This document shows, one piece after another, positions 5,074 through 11,887 of a DNA stretch of 11,887 nucleotides; the first letter of the stretch is position 1; each line of letters opens with the position of its first letter. The notes under the pieces were generated by a model. That model was given only the letters and a program-made list of their open reading frames with translations. It was not told the origin of the DNA and did not search any database. The stretch covers positions 1 through 11,887 of the forward strand of contig SFEV01000075.1 of assembly GCA_004557975.1 (NCBI GenBank), given 5' to 3'. The DNA comes from Lachnospiraceae bacterium. Its GTDB lineage: Bacteria > Bacillota > Clostridia > Lachnospirales > Lachnospiraceae. A program made the translations under genes and the position numbers.

Positions 5074-7569
5074 ATGATTGAATTACTTGCACCGGCAGGC
5101 TCCCTGGACAGCCTGCGTGCCGCAGTAAATGCAGGAGCTGATGCTGTTTACATTGGCGGCAGTATGTTCGGCGCCAGAGCGTATGCGGACAATCCGGATG
5201 AGGAGCATCTGCTGAGCGGAATTGAATACTGTCATCTGCACGGGCGTAAAATCTACATGACGGTCAATACGCTTCTTAAGGAGAGGGAACTCCATAAAAA
5301 GCTCTATCCGTTTCTTCTTCCGTATTATGAGAGCGGAGTGGATGGTTTGATTGTACAGGACTTGGGCGTTGTGCGTTTTGTACAGGAACGTTTTCCGGGG
5401 CTTGATGTGCATGCAAGTACACAGATGACGGTGACAGGTGTCAGTGGAGCCAGACTGCTGCAGCGCGCCGGAATCACGAGAGTCGTTCCTGCGAGGGAGC
5501 TTTCGCTGTCAGAGATTCATAATATTATAGAAGAAACAGGGATGGAAGTGGAGACATTTATTCACGGTGCCATGTGCTATTGCTACTCCGGACAGTGCCT
5601 GTTCAGCAGCATGCTTGGAGGACGAAGCGGCAACAGGGGCAGATGTGCTCAGCCGTGCCGTCTTCCCTATCACGTTGAGGGAGGCACAAAAAAATCTGCG
5701 GCTCCGTATCTGCTCAGTATGAAGGATATGTGTACACTGGATTTGATTCCTGAGCTGATCGATGCAGGGATCGCATCTCTGAAAATCGAAGGACGGATGA
5801 AACGGCCGGAATATACGGCGGGCGTTGTGGCGGTATACAGGAAATACATCGATCTGTACAGGAACAGCGGGCGCGGCAGATACCGTGTGGATGAGGAGGA
5901 TCGGAAGATTCTGCTGGACCTGTATAATCGGGGCGGATTTTCCGGGGGATATTATCACACGACAAACGGACGTTCCATGATGGCCATGGACAGGCCGAAC
6001 CATCTGGGGACACAGGCGGCAAAAGTGCTTGCGGCTGGAAAAGGAAAGCTGCGGGCGAGGGCGCTTGAGAAGCTTGGGAAAAATGATGTGCTGGAGCTTG
6101 CCGGTCAAGCTGAAACTACGGTTACTGGTGAGGTGCAGGAGGGGGCGGAATTTACGCTGGCTTACTCCGGCCCTCTGCCTGCATCGGGAAGCGTGATTTA
6201 CAGGACGAAGAATGATTCACTTTTGCAGGAGCTGAACAGGAAATATGTGCAGGAAAACTGCAGAGAAAAAATTAAGGGTGAATTAAAGATTTTTCGCGGG
6301 AGCCCTGCTATACTGAAGCTGGTCTGGAGAGATATCTCTGTCACAGTATCCGGTACATGCGCCCAGGAGGCGGTGTCAAATCCTGCCACACAGGAAAGTG
6401 TGCGCAGACAGATGATGAAGACCGGAAATACCCCGTTTGTACTGGAACATCTGGATATTTCTCTGGATGACGGTCTGTTTGTGACGGTCCGCGATCTGAA
6501 CGCACTTCGCAGAGAAGGGATTGAACAGCTGGAGAGCGCAATTCTGGAAAAGAGCAGAAGAACGGCAGAATTGCCGCAGCGGACGTGTACAGAAAAAAAA
6601 TCAGAGAAAAATACGGAATATAAATGCGTGGAAAATATATCAGGGGAAATGGGGCGGAAAGAGACCGCATCTGCAGAAAATGTACCTGTCGGATCCCGAA
6701 AGAAAATCTGCACCAATATTCTCGTCACAACACCGGAACAGCTTGAAGCAGTTCTCGGGGAGACAGAGCTGATTTTTGACACGGTTTATTTTGATTCCCT
6801 GCTGGTTGATGACTGTGCGGGGGAGAAGAAGCTGACCATTGAAGCTCTGGCAGACCGTGTAAAAGAGAGAGGAAGCAGATGCTTCTTTTTCTGCCCGCCT
6901 GTGCTGCGCAGCATGGATCTTGCATTCCTGAATCAGAAGAATGTACGGAAATTTTTGCGGCAGATGGACGGATTCCTGATTCATACAATCGATCAGCTTG
7001 AGTTTTTCAGGAATTTTGTGGCGGAGAACAATATGAAAGCAGAACTGGCTGGCGATTACAGTCTGTATGCGTACAACAGCATGGCGGCAGAGTTTCTTCA
7101 GAGTCAGGGGATTTCCAGGAGAACGCTTCCGGCGGAGCTGAACCAGCGTGAGCTGATGCAGCTGGACAGAGAACATACGGAGATGGAGATTTATGGCTAT
7201 CAGCCCCTGATGCAGTCTGCGCAGTGCGTGCAGAAAAATACGGGCGGATGTACGAAGAAGCCGGGGATTCTGTATCTCAGAGATCGGAAAAAAACCTCGT
7301 TTCCGGTGCGGAACCGCTGCTGCGTCTGCTGCAACACCATATACAATTCTGTTCCGCTTAAGCTTGTGGGATGCCGGGAAGAAATCTTACAGGTTTCACC
7401 GGCGTATGTGAGACTGTCTTTTACCATTGAGGATTACAGAGAGACTGCCGCAGTGCTGAAGCAGTATGAACCACTGCTGTGGGAGCTGTATAATGGAACT
7501 GCATCGGATGACTGCATGCAGACTGCTTCTGACGGAACAAGAGGTCACTTCAAAAGGGGAGTGGAGTAA
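5074..7569 (+). CDS. U32 family peptidase-like protein, RlhA/YdcP type with DUF3656 region
   Basis: An 831-residue protein. The N-terminal U32 domain (about 1-300) starts MIELLAPAGSLDSLRAAVNAG and carries the U32 signature around ETFIHGAMCYCYSGQC (160-175), followed by GRSGNRGRCAQPC (183-195). Despite the peptidase name, characterised relatives hydroxylate RNA: E. coli RlhA makes 5-hydroxycytidine in 23S rRNA, and TrhP modifies tRNA wobble uridine. Cys168, Cys175, Cys191 and Cys220 are candidates for the cluster-binding cysteines needed by those enzymes. A collagenase-like DUF3656 region follows (about 310-495), then a hydrophilic linker (about 497-545) and a second U32-like region ending in the Cys-rich stretch NRCCVCCNTIYNS (747-759). 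Start: the ATG at 5074 has AGGAGG 4 nt upstream; an in-frame ATG at 5059 lacks one. Only 3 nt separate it from the SEDS gene. The function is inferred from family, and the RNA target is not provable here. Confidence 0.85.
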   Translation: MIELLAPAGSLDSLRAAVNAGADAVYIGGSMFGARAYADNPDEEHLLSGIEYCHLHGRKIYMTVNTLLKERELHKKLYPFLLPYYESGVDGLIVQDLGVVRFVQERFPGLDVHASTQMTVTGVSGARLLQRAGITRVVPARELSLSEIHNIIEETGMEVETFIHGAMCYCYSGQCLFSSMLGGRSGNRGRCAQPCRLPYHVEGGTKKSAAPYLLSMKDMCTLDLIPELIDAGIASLKIEGRMKRPEYTAGVVAVYRKYIDLYRNSGRGRYRVDEEDRKILLDLYNRGGFSGGYYHTTNGRSMMAMDRPNHLGTQAAKVLAAGKGKLRARALEKLGKNDVLELAGQAETTVTGEVQEGAEFTLAYSGPLPASGSVIYRTKNDSLLQELNRKYVQENCREKIKGELKIFRGSPAILKLVWRDISVTVSGTCAQEAVSNPATQESVRRQMMKTGNTPFVLEHLDISLDDGLFVTVRDLNALRREGIEQLESAILEKSRRTAELPQRTCTEKKSEKNTEYKCVENISGEMGRKETASAENVPVGSRKKICTNILVTTPEQLEAVLGETELIFDTVYFDSLLVDDCAGEKKLTIEALADRVKERGSRCFFFCPPVLRSMDLAFLNQKNVRKFLRQMDGFLIHTIDQLEFFRNFVAENNMKAELAGDYSLYAYNSMAAEFLQSQGISRRTLPAELNQRELMQLDREHTEMEIYGYQPLMQSAQCVQKNTGGCTKKPGILYLRDRKKTSFPVRNRCCVCCNTIYNSVPLKLVGCREEILQVSPAYVRLSFTIEDYRETAAVLKQYEPLLWELYNGTASDDCMQTASDGTRGHFKRGVE

Positions 7570-7572
7570 CGT

Positions 7573-9465
7573 ATGACAAATTTGATTATACAGGTATCGA
7601 AATATCTGATCATTGTGCTGATGGCATTATATACGTTTCAGTGCTACACGGTGTTTCAGAAAAAGGATGAGGAGGCAAGAGAATATCTGTTTCTGCGCCA
7701 GAATATGCTGATGTTTTTTATGCACTTTGTCGCATTTACCGTGCTGTATCTGGAGATGGCGCAGACGACGGTGCTGATGTTTTACGGGGCGCAGGTAATT
7801 TATCTGGCGGCAGTGCTGATTCTGTTCCGCAATCTGTACCCTCTGGCGTCGAAGCTTCTGATCAACAATATGTGTATGCTGATCTGCGTAGGCTTTATCA
7901 TGATTACAAGGCTGTCATATGATCAGAGCATCAAGCAGTTTAAGATTGCAGTATTTGCGACGGTTGTGGCGCTGCTGATTCCTTTTCTGATCCGAAAGCT
8001 ACGCTTTATTACGAAGATGTACTGGCTGTATGCGCTGGTGGGAATCGGTCTTCTGGCACTTGTGGCTATTCTGGCACGTTCCACCAACGGAGCAAAGCTG
8101 TCCTTCAGTTTCGGAGGAATATCGATTCAGCCTTCTGAGTTTGTAAAAATTATCTATGTGTTTGCCATAGCGGGACTTCTGTCGCGTGCGAGGGATTTCA
8201 GGCGTATTGTGACAGCTACGGCGCTCGCTGCCCTGCATGTACTGATTCTGGTGGCATCCAAGGATCTGGGAAGTGCTGTAATCTTCTTTATCACGTATCT
8301 GATCATGCTGTTTGTCGCCACCCGCAATCCGTTCTACGTGCTGGCAGGTATTCTGTCCGGTTCAGTGGCAGCAGTTGGTGCATACTTTCTTTTTGCACAT
8401 ATCAGAGTGCGCGTACAGGCATGGCAGGATCCTTTCCGCGATTATCAGGGAGGCGGGTATCAGATTTGTCAGTCTCTGTTTTCCATCAGCGCCGGAGGAT
8501 GGTTCGGCACAGGATTGTATCAGGGATCTCCGCGCGCCATACCGTACGTTGAACAGGATTTTATGTTTTCTGCCATTGCGGAGGAGCTGGGCAGTATTTT
8601 CGGGATCTGTCTGATCCTCGTGTGCATGAGCTGTTTTATCATGTTTATTAATATTGCGATGCAGCTTACAAACAGGTATTATCGCCTGGTTGCGGTGGGA
8701 CTGGGTACGACGTATGCCGCACAGATTTTTCTGACTGTGGGCGGAGGTATCAAACTGATTCCGATGACAGGTGTGACGCTGCCTCTTGTCAGTTATGGCG
8801 GAAGCTCCATGCTCAGTACGCTGATTATGTTTGCGATTGTTCAGGGACTGTACATGCTGCGGCGTGACGAAGAGCTTCGCGCGCAGAAGCAGGAGATGGC
8901 AGCAGGGGATGACATGAACAGATACGGTTTCGGAGGCTACGGTCAGGGGCCGTATGATCAGAATGGATACGGGCCTGGGAATTACGGCCAGGGATCGTAT
9001 GTTCAGAACGGCTACGGGCCTGGGAATTACGGTCAGGGGCCGTATGATCAGAACAGCTACGGGCCTGGGAATTACGGTCAGGGGCCGTATGATCAGGATG
9101 GATACGGATCCGGGAATTACGGTCAGGGACCGTATGATCAGAACGGCTACGGCTCCGGAGATTACAGTCAGGGATCGTATGATCGGGATGGTTTTGAACC
9201 GGAAAGTTACAGTCAGGGATCGTATGATCGGGATGGTTATGAACCGGAAGGTTACAGTCAGGGATCGTATAATCAGAATTGGTATGGCCCGGGAAATTAC
9301 GGCCAGGATCCGTATGGACAGAATAATTATGAAGCAGTAGAGTACGGTCAGAGACCGTATGACCGTAATGATTCCGGTTATGGAGATTATGACCACGGCC
9401 GGTATGATTACTACGCGGATGATGAAGATGAAGGAGGGCAGTATGGGGAAGAAAAAGACTGGTAA
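7573..9465 (+). CDS. FtsW/RodA/SpoVE (SEDS) peptidoglycan glycosyltransferase with a repetitive C-terminal tail
   Basis: A 630-residue integral membrane protein that should polymerise lipid II into glycan strands. Residues 1-430 are the SEDS core, with many hydrophobic segments (more than the ten usual in E. coli FtsW, the extra ones at the N-terminus). Conserved motifs are QPSEFVKI (186-193), SKDLGSAVIFF (229-239, containing the catalytic-type Asp231), GGWFGTGLYQGSPR (308-321), EQDFMFSAIAEELG (327-340) and LPLVSYGGSS (403-412). Residues 456-620 are about eleven 15-residue repeats of the type YGQGPYDQNGYGPGN, rich in Tyr, Gly, Gln and Asn. They end in an acidic tail, presumably cytoplasmic and disordered. 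The ATG is 3 nt after the U32 stop, with GGAG about 6 nt upstream. Its 3' end contains the ribosome binding site and first codons of the PBP gene (23-bp overlap). Whether it is the division (FtsW), elongation (RodA) or sporulation (SpoVE) paralogue cannot be settled from sequence alone; zapA nearby slightly favours division. Confidence 0.95.
   Translation: MTNLIIQVSKYLIIVLMALYTFQCYTVFQKKDEEAREYLFLRQNMLMFFMHFVAFTVLYLEMAQTTVLMFYGAQVIYLAAVLILFRNLYPLASKLLINNMCMLICVGFIMITRLSYDQSIKQFKIAVFATVVALLIPFLIRKLRFITKMYWLYALVGIGLLALVAILARSTNGAKLSFSFGGISIQPSEFVKIIYVFAIAGLLSRARDFRRIVTATALAALHVLILVASKDLGSAVIFFITYLIMLFVATRNPFYVLAGILSGSVAAVGAYFLFAHIRVRVQAWQDPFRDYQGGGYQICQSLFSISAGGWFGTGLYQGSPRAIPYVEQDFMFSAIAEELGSIFGICLILVCMSCFIMFINIAMQLTNRYYRLVAVGLGTTYAAQIFLTVGGGIKLIPMTGVTLPLVSYGGSSMLSTLIMFAIVQGLYMLRRDEELRAQKQEMAAGDDMNRYGFGGYGQGPYDQNGYGPGNYGQGSYVQNGYGPGNYGQGPYDQNSYGPGNYGQGPYDQDGYGSGNYGQGPYDQNGYGSGDYSQGSYDRDGFEPESYSQGSYDRDGYEPEGYSQGSYNQNWYGPGNYGQDPYGQNNYEAVEYGQRPYDRNDSGYGDYDHGRYDYYADDEDEGGQYGEEKDW
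8938..9432 (+). repeat. 45-bp in-frame tandem repeat array (about 11 units) in the SEDS gene
   Basis: Units of 45 bp encode 15 residues each, starting at residues 456, 471, 486 and so on to 606. The first five (8938-9162) are nearly identical (YGQGPYDQNGYGPGN). Units 6-7 change to a charged form (YSQGSYDRDGFEPES), unit 8 returns to the first type, and units 9-11 decay into an acidic end. The near-identity of early units suggests recent copying, and the repeat should be prone to length change by whole units without frameshift. Confidence 0.95.
9431..9437 (+). promoter_or_regulatory. Ribosome binding site of the PBP gene, inside the SEDS coding region
   Basis: AAGGAGG lies 5 nt before the ATG at 9443 and within the last codons of the SEDS gene. 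It decides the PBP start against the open frame that extends upstream to 9359, and it suggests coupled translation of the two partner proteins. Confidence 0.85.
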
Positions 9466-10975
9466 AAACCGGGAAGAGGAGACCCGTACTGGAAAGAAAA
9501 TTCCGGTAAAAGTGAAAGAAGTCTATTTTGAGCAGGAACCGGAACCTGTGACAGGAAAAGGACGAAATACAGAGCTTGGCATCGTCACATATACGTTTGT
9601 TTTTCTTTTCCTGATTATGATCGGATATCTCGTATACATTAATGTCTGGAAGGCGGACGAACTGAATTCCAACGCATACAATACGAAACAGGATGCAAAT
9701 ATGGACAAATATATCCGTGGCTCCATCCTTTCATCCGATGGAAGTGTGCTGGCTAGGACTACAGTGACCGACAACGGGGAGGAGTACCGGGAATATCCGT
9801 ATGCCAATGTGTTTGCTCATGTGATCGGCTATTCCTCCAACGGCAAGGCAGGTCTGGAGGCAAGTGCCAACAGCGAACTTCTTTCTTCTCACGCATCAGT
9901 GCTCACACAGATTCGGACGGAGGAAAATGATGAGAAGCTGAGGGGAGATTCTGTCGTGGTTACACTGAATGCGCAGCTGCAGAATGCGGCGTATCAGGCA
10001 CTTGGGGGATATAACGGTGCAGTTGTGGCTCTTGAGCCTGATACAGGGAAAATTCTTGCGATGGTTTCGAAGCCGGATTATGATCCGAATCAGATCGAGG
10101 AAATATGGGAAAGTCTGATAACGGATCCGTCCAGCAGCGTACTTTTGAATCGTGCCACACAGGGTCTCTATCCGCCGGGTTCGACATTCAAAATTCTGAC
10201 TACGCTGGCCTATATGAGGCAACAGCCCGGTGCGTACCGCAGTTTTTCCTTTGACTGTACTTCCATGCTGACGGTGGATGATGTGACAATCAACTGCTAT
10301 AATGGCAAAGTACACGGCCAGGAGGATCTGAAAAATGCCTTTGCCCGCTCCTGCAACACAGCGTTTGCCCACCTTGGTATGGAACTCGACAATGAGGATT
10401 TCCGGGAAATGTGCGAAGAATTTCTGTTTAATAAATCTCTGCCGACGACCATGCAGCACAGTACGTCACAGTTTTCTCTCGACGGAGATTCCTCCTACGG
10501 AGAAGAAATGACAACTGCGATCGGTCAGGGAAATACGCTGGTCACTCCGCTCCATATGGCACTTCTGACAGCGACGGTTGCAAACGGCGGTGTTATGATG
10601 AAGCCGTACTGTATAGACCGCATTGAGACGTATGAGGGAGATACGGTGACGAAGTACAGTCCGTCCAAGTACAAACGGCTGATGACGACAGAAGAAGCCA
10701 GAATTCTGAGCGAATATATGCAGGAGACAGTGCAAAGCGGAACGGCGACGGCACTGGGGTGGTACAATTTTACAGCTGCCGGCAAGACCGGATCGGCAGA
10801 ATACGTCTCGAACGGTTATGAAGGGACACATTCCTGGTTTGTAGGATTTTCCAATGTGGACAATCCTGATCTCGTGGTGGCTGTGATTGCTGAAGACGGG
10901 GGAACCGGTAGTGAGACGGCAGTTCCGATTGCATCTCAGATTTTCCAGACCTACTATGAGATTTACGGATATTGA
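9443..10975 (+). CDS. Class B penicillin-binding protein (peptidoglycan D,D-transpeptidase)
   Basis: A 510-residue bitopic membrane protein that cross-links glycan strands made by its SEDS partner. It has a basic cytoplasmic tail (1-45), one transmembrane segment (about 46-68, IVTYTFVFLFLIMIGYLVYI), a short dimerisation/pedestal region (about 70-165) and the transpeptidase domain (about 170-505). Active-site motifs are complete: STFK (247-250, nucleophile Ser247), SCN (303-305) and KTGS (448-451). It is shorter than typical PBP2 or SpoVD (over 600 residues), with a reduced pedestal, resembling the PbpA-like class B PBPs paired with SEDS genes. The ATG at 9443 has an ideal ribosome binding site. 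The upstream frame to 9359 is a shadow of the SEDS repeat. It is the last gene of the U32-SEDS-PBP operon, and no clear terminator follows. Confidence 0.95.
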   Translation: MGKKKTGKNREEETRTGKKIPVKVKEVYFEQEPEPVTGKGRNTELGIVTYTFVFLFLIMIGYLVYINVWKADELNSNAYNTKQDANMDKYIRGSILSSDGSVLARTTVTDNGEEYREYPYANVFAHVIGYSSNGKAGLEASANSELLSSHASVLTQIRTEENDEKLRGDSVVVTLNAQLQNAAYQALGGYNGAVVALEPDTGKILAMVSKPDYDPNQIEEIWESLITDPSSSVLLNRATQGLYPPGSTFKILTTLAYMRQQPGAYRSFSFDCTSMLTVDDVTINCYNGKVHGQEDLKNAFARSCNTAFAHLGMELDNEDFREMCEEFLFNKSLPTTMQHSTSQFSLDGDSSYGEEMTTAIGQGNTLVTPLHMALLTATVANGGVMMKPYCIDRIETYEGDTVTKYSPSKYKRLMTTEEARILSEYMQETVQSGTATALGWYNFTAAGKTGSAEYVSNGYEGTHSWFVGFSNVDNPDLVVAVIAEDGGTGSETAVPIASQIFQTYYEIYGY

Positions 10976-11059
10976 GACAATGCGATCCGCCGGAGGCTTT
11001 ACCCTGGAAGGAGATGGGAGGCTTATTTACTTTCAGGACGAACATCCTGCGATTTCTGG

Positions 11060-11088
11060 TTGCGTGATTCGTCAAAAAGAGTTATACT
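11060..11088 (+). promoter_or_regulatory. Promoter of the Nudix hydrolase gene
   Basis: TTGCGT (11060-11065), an optimal 17-nt spacer and TATACT (11083-11088) lie in the 155-bp gap after the PBP gene. A second -10-like TATAAT occurs at 11097-11102 without a good -35. The site overlaps the inverted repeat at 11082-11101. Confidence 0.6.
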
Positions 11089-11101
11089 GTTTCCAGTATA
11101 A
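11082..11101. repeat. Perfect 8-bp inverted repeat over the Nudix promoter
   Basis: TTATACTG and CAGTATAA are perfect reverse complements separated by TTTC. The left arm contains the -10 hexamer. This placement fits an operator for a dimeric repressor. In RNA it could instead form a small hairpin, though it would be at or just upstream of the transcript start. Confidence 0.55.
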
Positions 11102-11130
11102 TGTGGCACACGCGAACAGGAGGGATTGCA

Positions 11131-11583
11131 ATGATTGAGGCAACAAGCTGTGGCGGTGTGGTGATATTCAGAGGAAAGATACTCGTCCTGTATAAAAGCT
11201 ACAAGAATAAATACGAGGGATGGGTTCTTCCGAAAGGAACGGTGGAAGCCGGGGAGGATTTTAAAGAAACTGCTGCGAGAGAGGTTTTGGAAGAGACAGG
11301 GGTCAGAGCTTCCATCATCAAATATATCGGCAAGAGCCAGTATACATTTAATGTACCGGAGGATACGGTATCAAAAGATGTCCACTGGTATTTGATGATG
11401 GCTGACAGTTATTACAGCAAACCACAAAGAGAGGAATACTTTGTTGACTCCGGCTTTTATAAGTATCATGAGGCATATCACTTGCTGAAATTTTCAAATG
11501 AGAAGCAGATTTTAGAAAGGGCGTACAACGAGTATCTGGAGCTAAAGAGAAGTAACCTTTGGGGCAGCCGAAAATACTTTTAG
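11131..11583 (+). CDS. Nudix hydrolase
   Basis: A 150-residue enzyme that hydrolyses a nucleoside diphosphate linked to another group. The canonical Nudix box G-x5-E-x7-REVLEETGV is complete at 36-58 (Gly36, Glu42, Arg50, Glu51, Glu54, Glu55), providing the Mg2+ site. The N-terminal strands (CGGVVIFRGKILVLYKS) and WVLPKGTVEAGE match the fold. The substrate is not predictable; the PKGTVE context is seen in Nudix proteins acting on dinucleoside polyphosphates and related house-cleaning substrates, which is only a hint. AGGAGGG lies 6 nt before the ATG at 11131. An in-frame ATG at 11101 falls at the promoter's own -10 region and is not credible. It has its own promoter and terminator, so it looks monocistronic. 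The C-terminus after residue 110 (HEAYHLLKFSNEKQILERAYNE, split here by position 110-131) is a helical extension. Confidence 0.92.
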   Translation: MIEATSCGGVVIFRGKILVLYKSYKNKYEGWVLPKGTVEAGEDFKETAAREVLEETGVRASIIKYIGKSQYTFNVPEDTVSKDVHWYLMMADSYYSKPQREEYFVDSGFYKYHEAYHLLKFSNEKQILERAYNEYLELKRSNLWGSRKYF

Positions 11584-11595
11584 TATTTCGGCTGC
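11564..11595 (+). terminator. Rho-independent terminator of the Nudix gene
   Basis: GCAGCCGAAAATAC pairs with GTATTTCGGCTGC (one bulged A) around a short T-rich loop, followed by TACTTATTTTATT. The stem overlaps the last codons and stop of the Nudix gene. Because the convergent gene ends at 11599, the hairpin may also stop transcription from the other side, though the minus strand has no T-tract after it. Confidence 0.8.
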
Positions 11596-11598
11596 TAC

Positions 11599-11887
11599 TT
11601 ATTTTATTGAAAGCTCAGGATGCTCCATTAAATCAAGAATAGTGTCTTGTTTATTGCGAAGCAGAGGACGGGAAAACTTGTTGGGATGTATAATAAGAAC
11701 CTCCCATTCAGTATCATCATCAAGGCGTACTCGTGTGCCTATCTGTGCATCTGCAATTCTTTTCATAATCGGTATCAAAAGCTCCGTATCATATTTATAC
11801 ATATTATCTTCAAAATATGCAAGAATACGAAGAGGCGTATAAGCACTTCGATAGGAACGGGGCGCAGCCATTGCTATGTAGCCATCA
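11599..11887 (-). CDS. C-terminal part of a probable HD-GYP domain protein (cyclic-di-GMP phosphodiesterase type), truncated by the window edge
   Basis: The frame stays open to the right edge, reading DGYIAMAAPRSYRSAYTPLRI at its visible start, so the internal ATG at 11871 is probably not the true start. The segment fits the last part of HD-GYP phosphohydrolases, where a D-x-Y-x-A-M/L...R-x-Y-R stretch with a following helix is succeeded by a small closing domain (IGTRVRLDDDTEWEVLIIHP...RPLL...LDLMEHPELSI). Such enzymes degrade cyclic-di-GMP or related signals. The catalytic HD and GYP motifs would lie outside the window, so activity cannot be judged. The assignment rests on my recognition of this C-terminal pattern. 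It converges on the Nudix gene, with 15 bp between stops. Confidence 0.65.
   Translation of the reverse strand, partial: DGYIAMAAPRSYRSAYTPLRILAYFEDNMYKYDTELLIPIMKRIADAQIGTRVRLDDDTEWEVLIIHPNKFSRPLLRNKQDTILDLMEHPELSIK

Noticed and set aside
8954..9340. Second plus-strand frame (128 codons) through the repeat array
   Set aside because: Same periodicity effect; the product (GITVRDRMIRTATG type) is just the repeat read out of frame, with no ribosome binding site of its own.
8362..9396. Long minus-strand open frame of 344 codons opposite the SEDS gene
   Set aside because: It is a shadow. The 45-bp repeat is a multiple of 3, so any stop-free frame in one unit stays open through all units. The translation is a monotonous Ile/Arg/Val repeat, and the plus strand encodes clear SEDS motifs.
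9359..9442. 28-codon N-terminal extension of the PBP
   Set aside because: It is Met/Thr-rich shadow sequence of the SEDS repeat. An ideal Shine-Dalgarno precedes the ATG at 9443 and none precedes 9359.
10980..11138. Small open frame between the PBP and Nudix genes (reads MRSAGGFTLEGDG...)
   Set aside because: No ribosome binding site at its ATG. It crosses the Nudix promoter and inverted repeat, ends inside the Nudix start region, and resembles no family I know.

Overview
The window looks like chromosomal DNA of a Gram-positive anaerobe of the class Clostridia, most likely Lachnospiraceae. This rests on the gene order NusG-II protein, ruvA, ruvB, zapA, U32 peptidase, FtsW-like protein and class B PBP, on strong AGGAGG-type ribosome binding sites, and on protein character. 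The taxon is an inference from gene content and was not tested by any search.

Positions 1-2280 are a mobile block. At the left edge, on the minus strand, lies an IS200/IS605-type Y1 transposase (tnpA). It is followed, running off the window, by the first 12 codons of what is probably its tnpB partner. Next, on the plus strand, is an IS30-family transposase. It is surrounded by at least seven copies of a degenerate 20-bp motif (TGGAATTTAGTCCTGCACAC) in both orientations, unlike the single inverted-repeat pair of a simple insertion sequence.

Positions 2303-4369 hold a small membrane-anchored NusG domain II protein and the Holliday junction branch-migration pair ruvA-ruvB. A 26-bp tandem duplication separates the NusG-II gene from ruvA. 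Positions 4370-10975 form a cell-envelope and division block. It begins with zapA, a FtsZ-ring stabiliser with a long coiled coil and its own clear promoter. After a spacer with four 14-bp TACGTA-centred repeats come a large U32 protein of the RlhA type (probable rRNA hydroxylation), a SEDS glycosyltransferase of the FtsW/RodA/SpoVE family, and its class B penicillin-binding protein. These last three genes are tightly packed: 3 nt separate the U32 and SEDS genes, and the SEDS and PBP genes overlap by 23 bp. The SEDS and PBP proteins should form a peptidoglycan polymerase/transpeptidase pair.

The right end holds a Nudix hydrolase with its own promoter, which overlaps a perfect inverted repeat. 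Its terminator hairpin faces a convergent, truncated gene that resembles the C-terminal part of an HD-GYP (cyclic-di-GMP phosphodiesterase type) protein.

The most unusual item is the C-terminal tail of the SEDS protein. It is about eleven 15-residue Tyr/Gly/Gln/Asn-rich repeats, encoded by a 45-bp tandem repeat, forming a prion-like disordered tail on a membrane-embedded cell-wall polymerase. I see no clear defence system, CRISPR array, tRNA or rRNA here.
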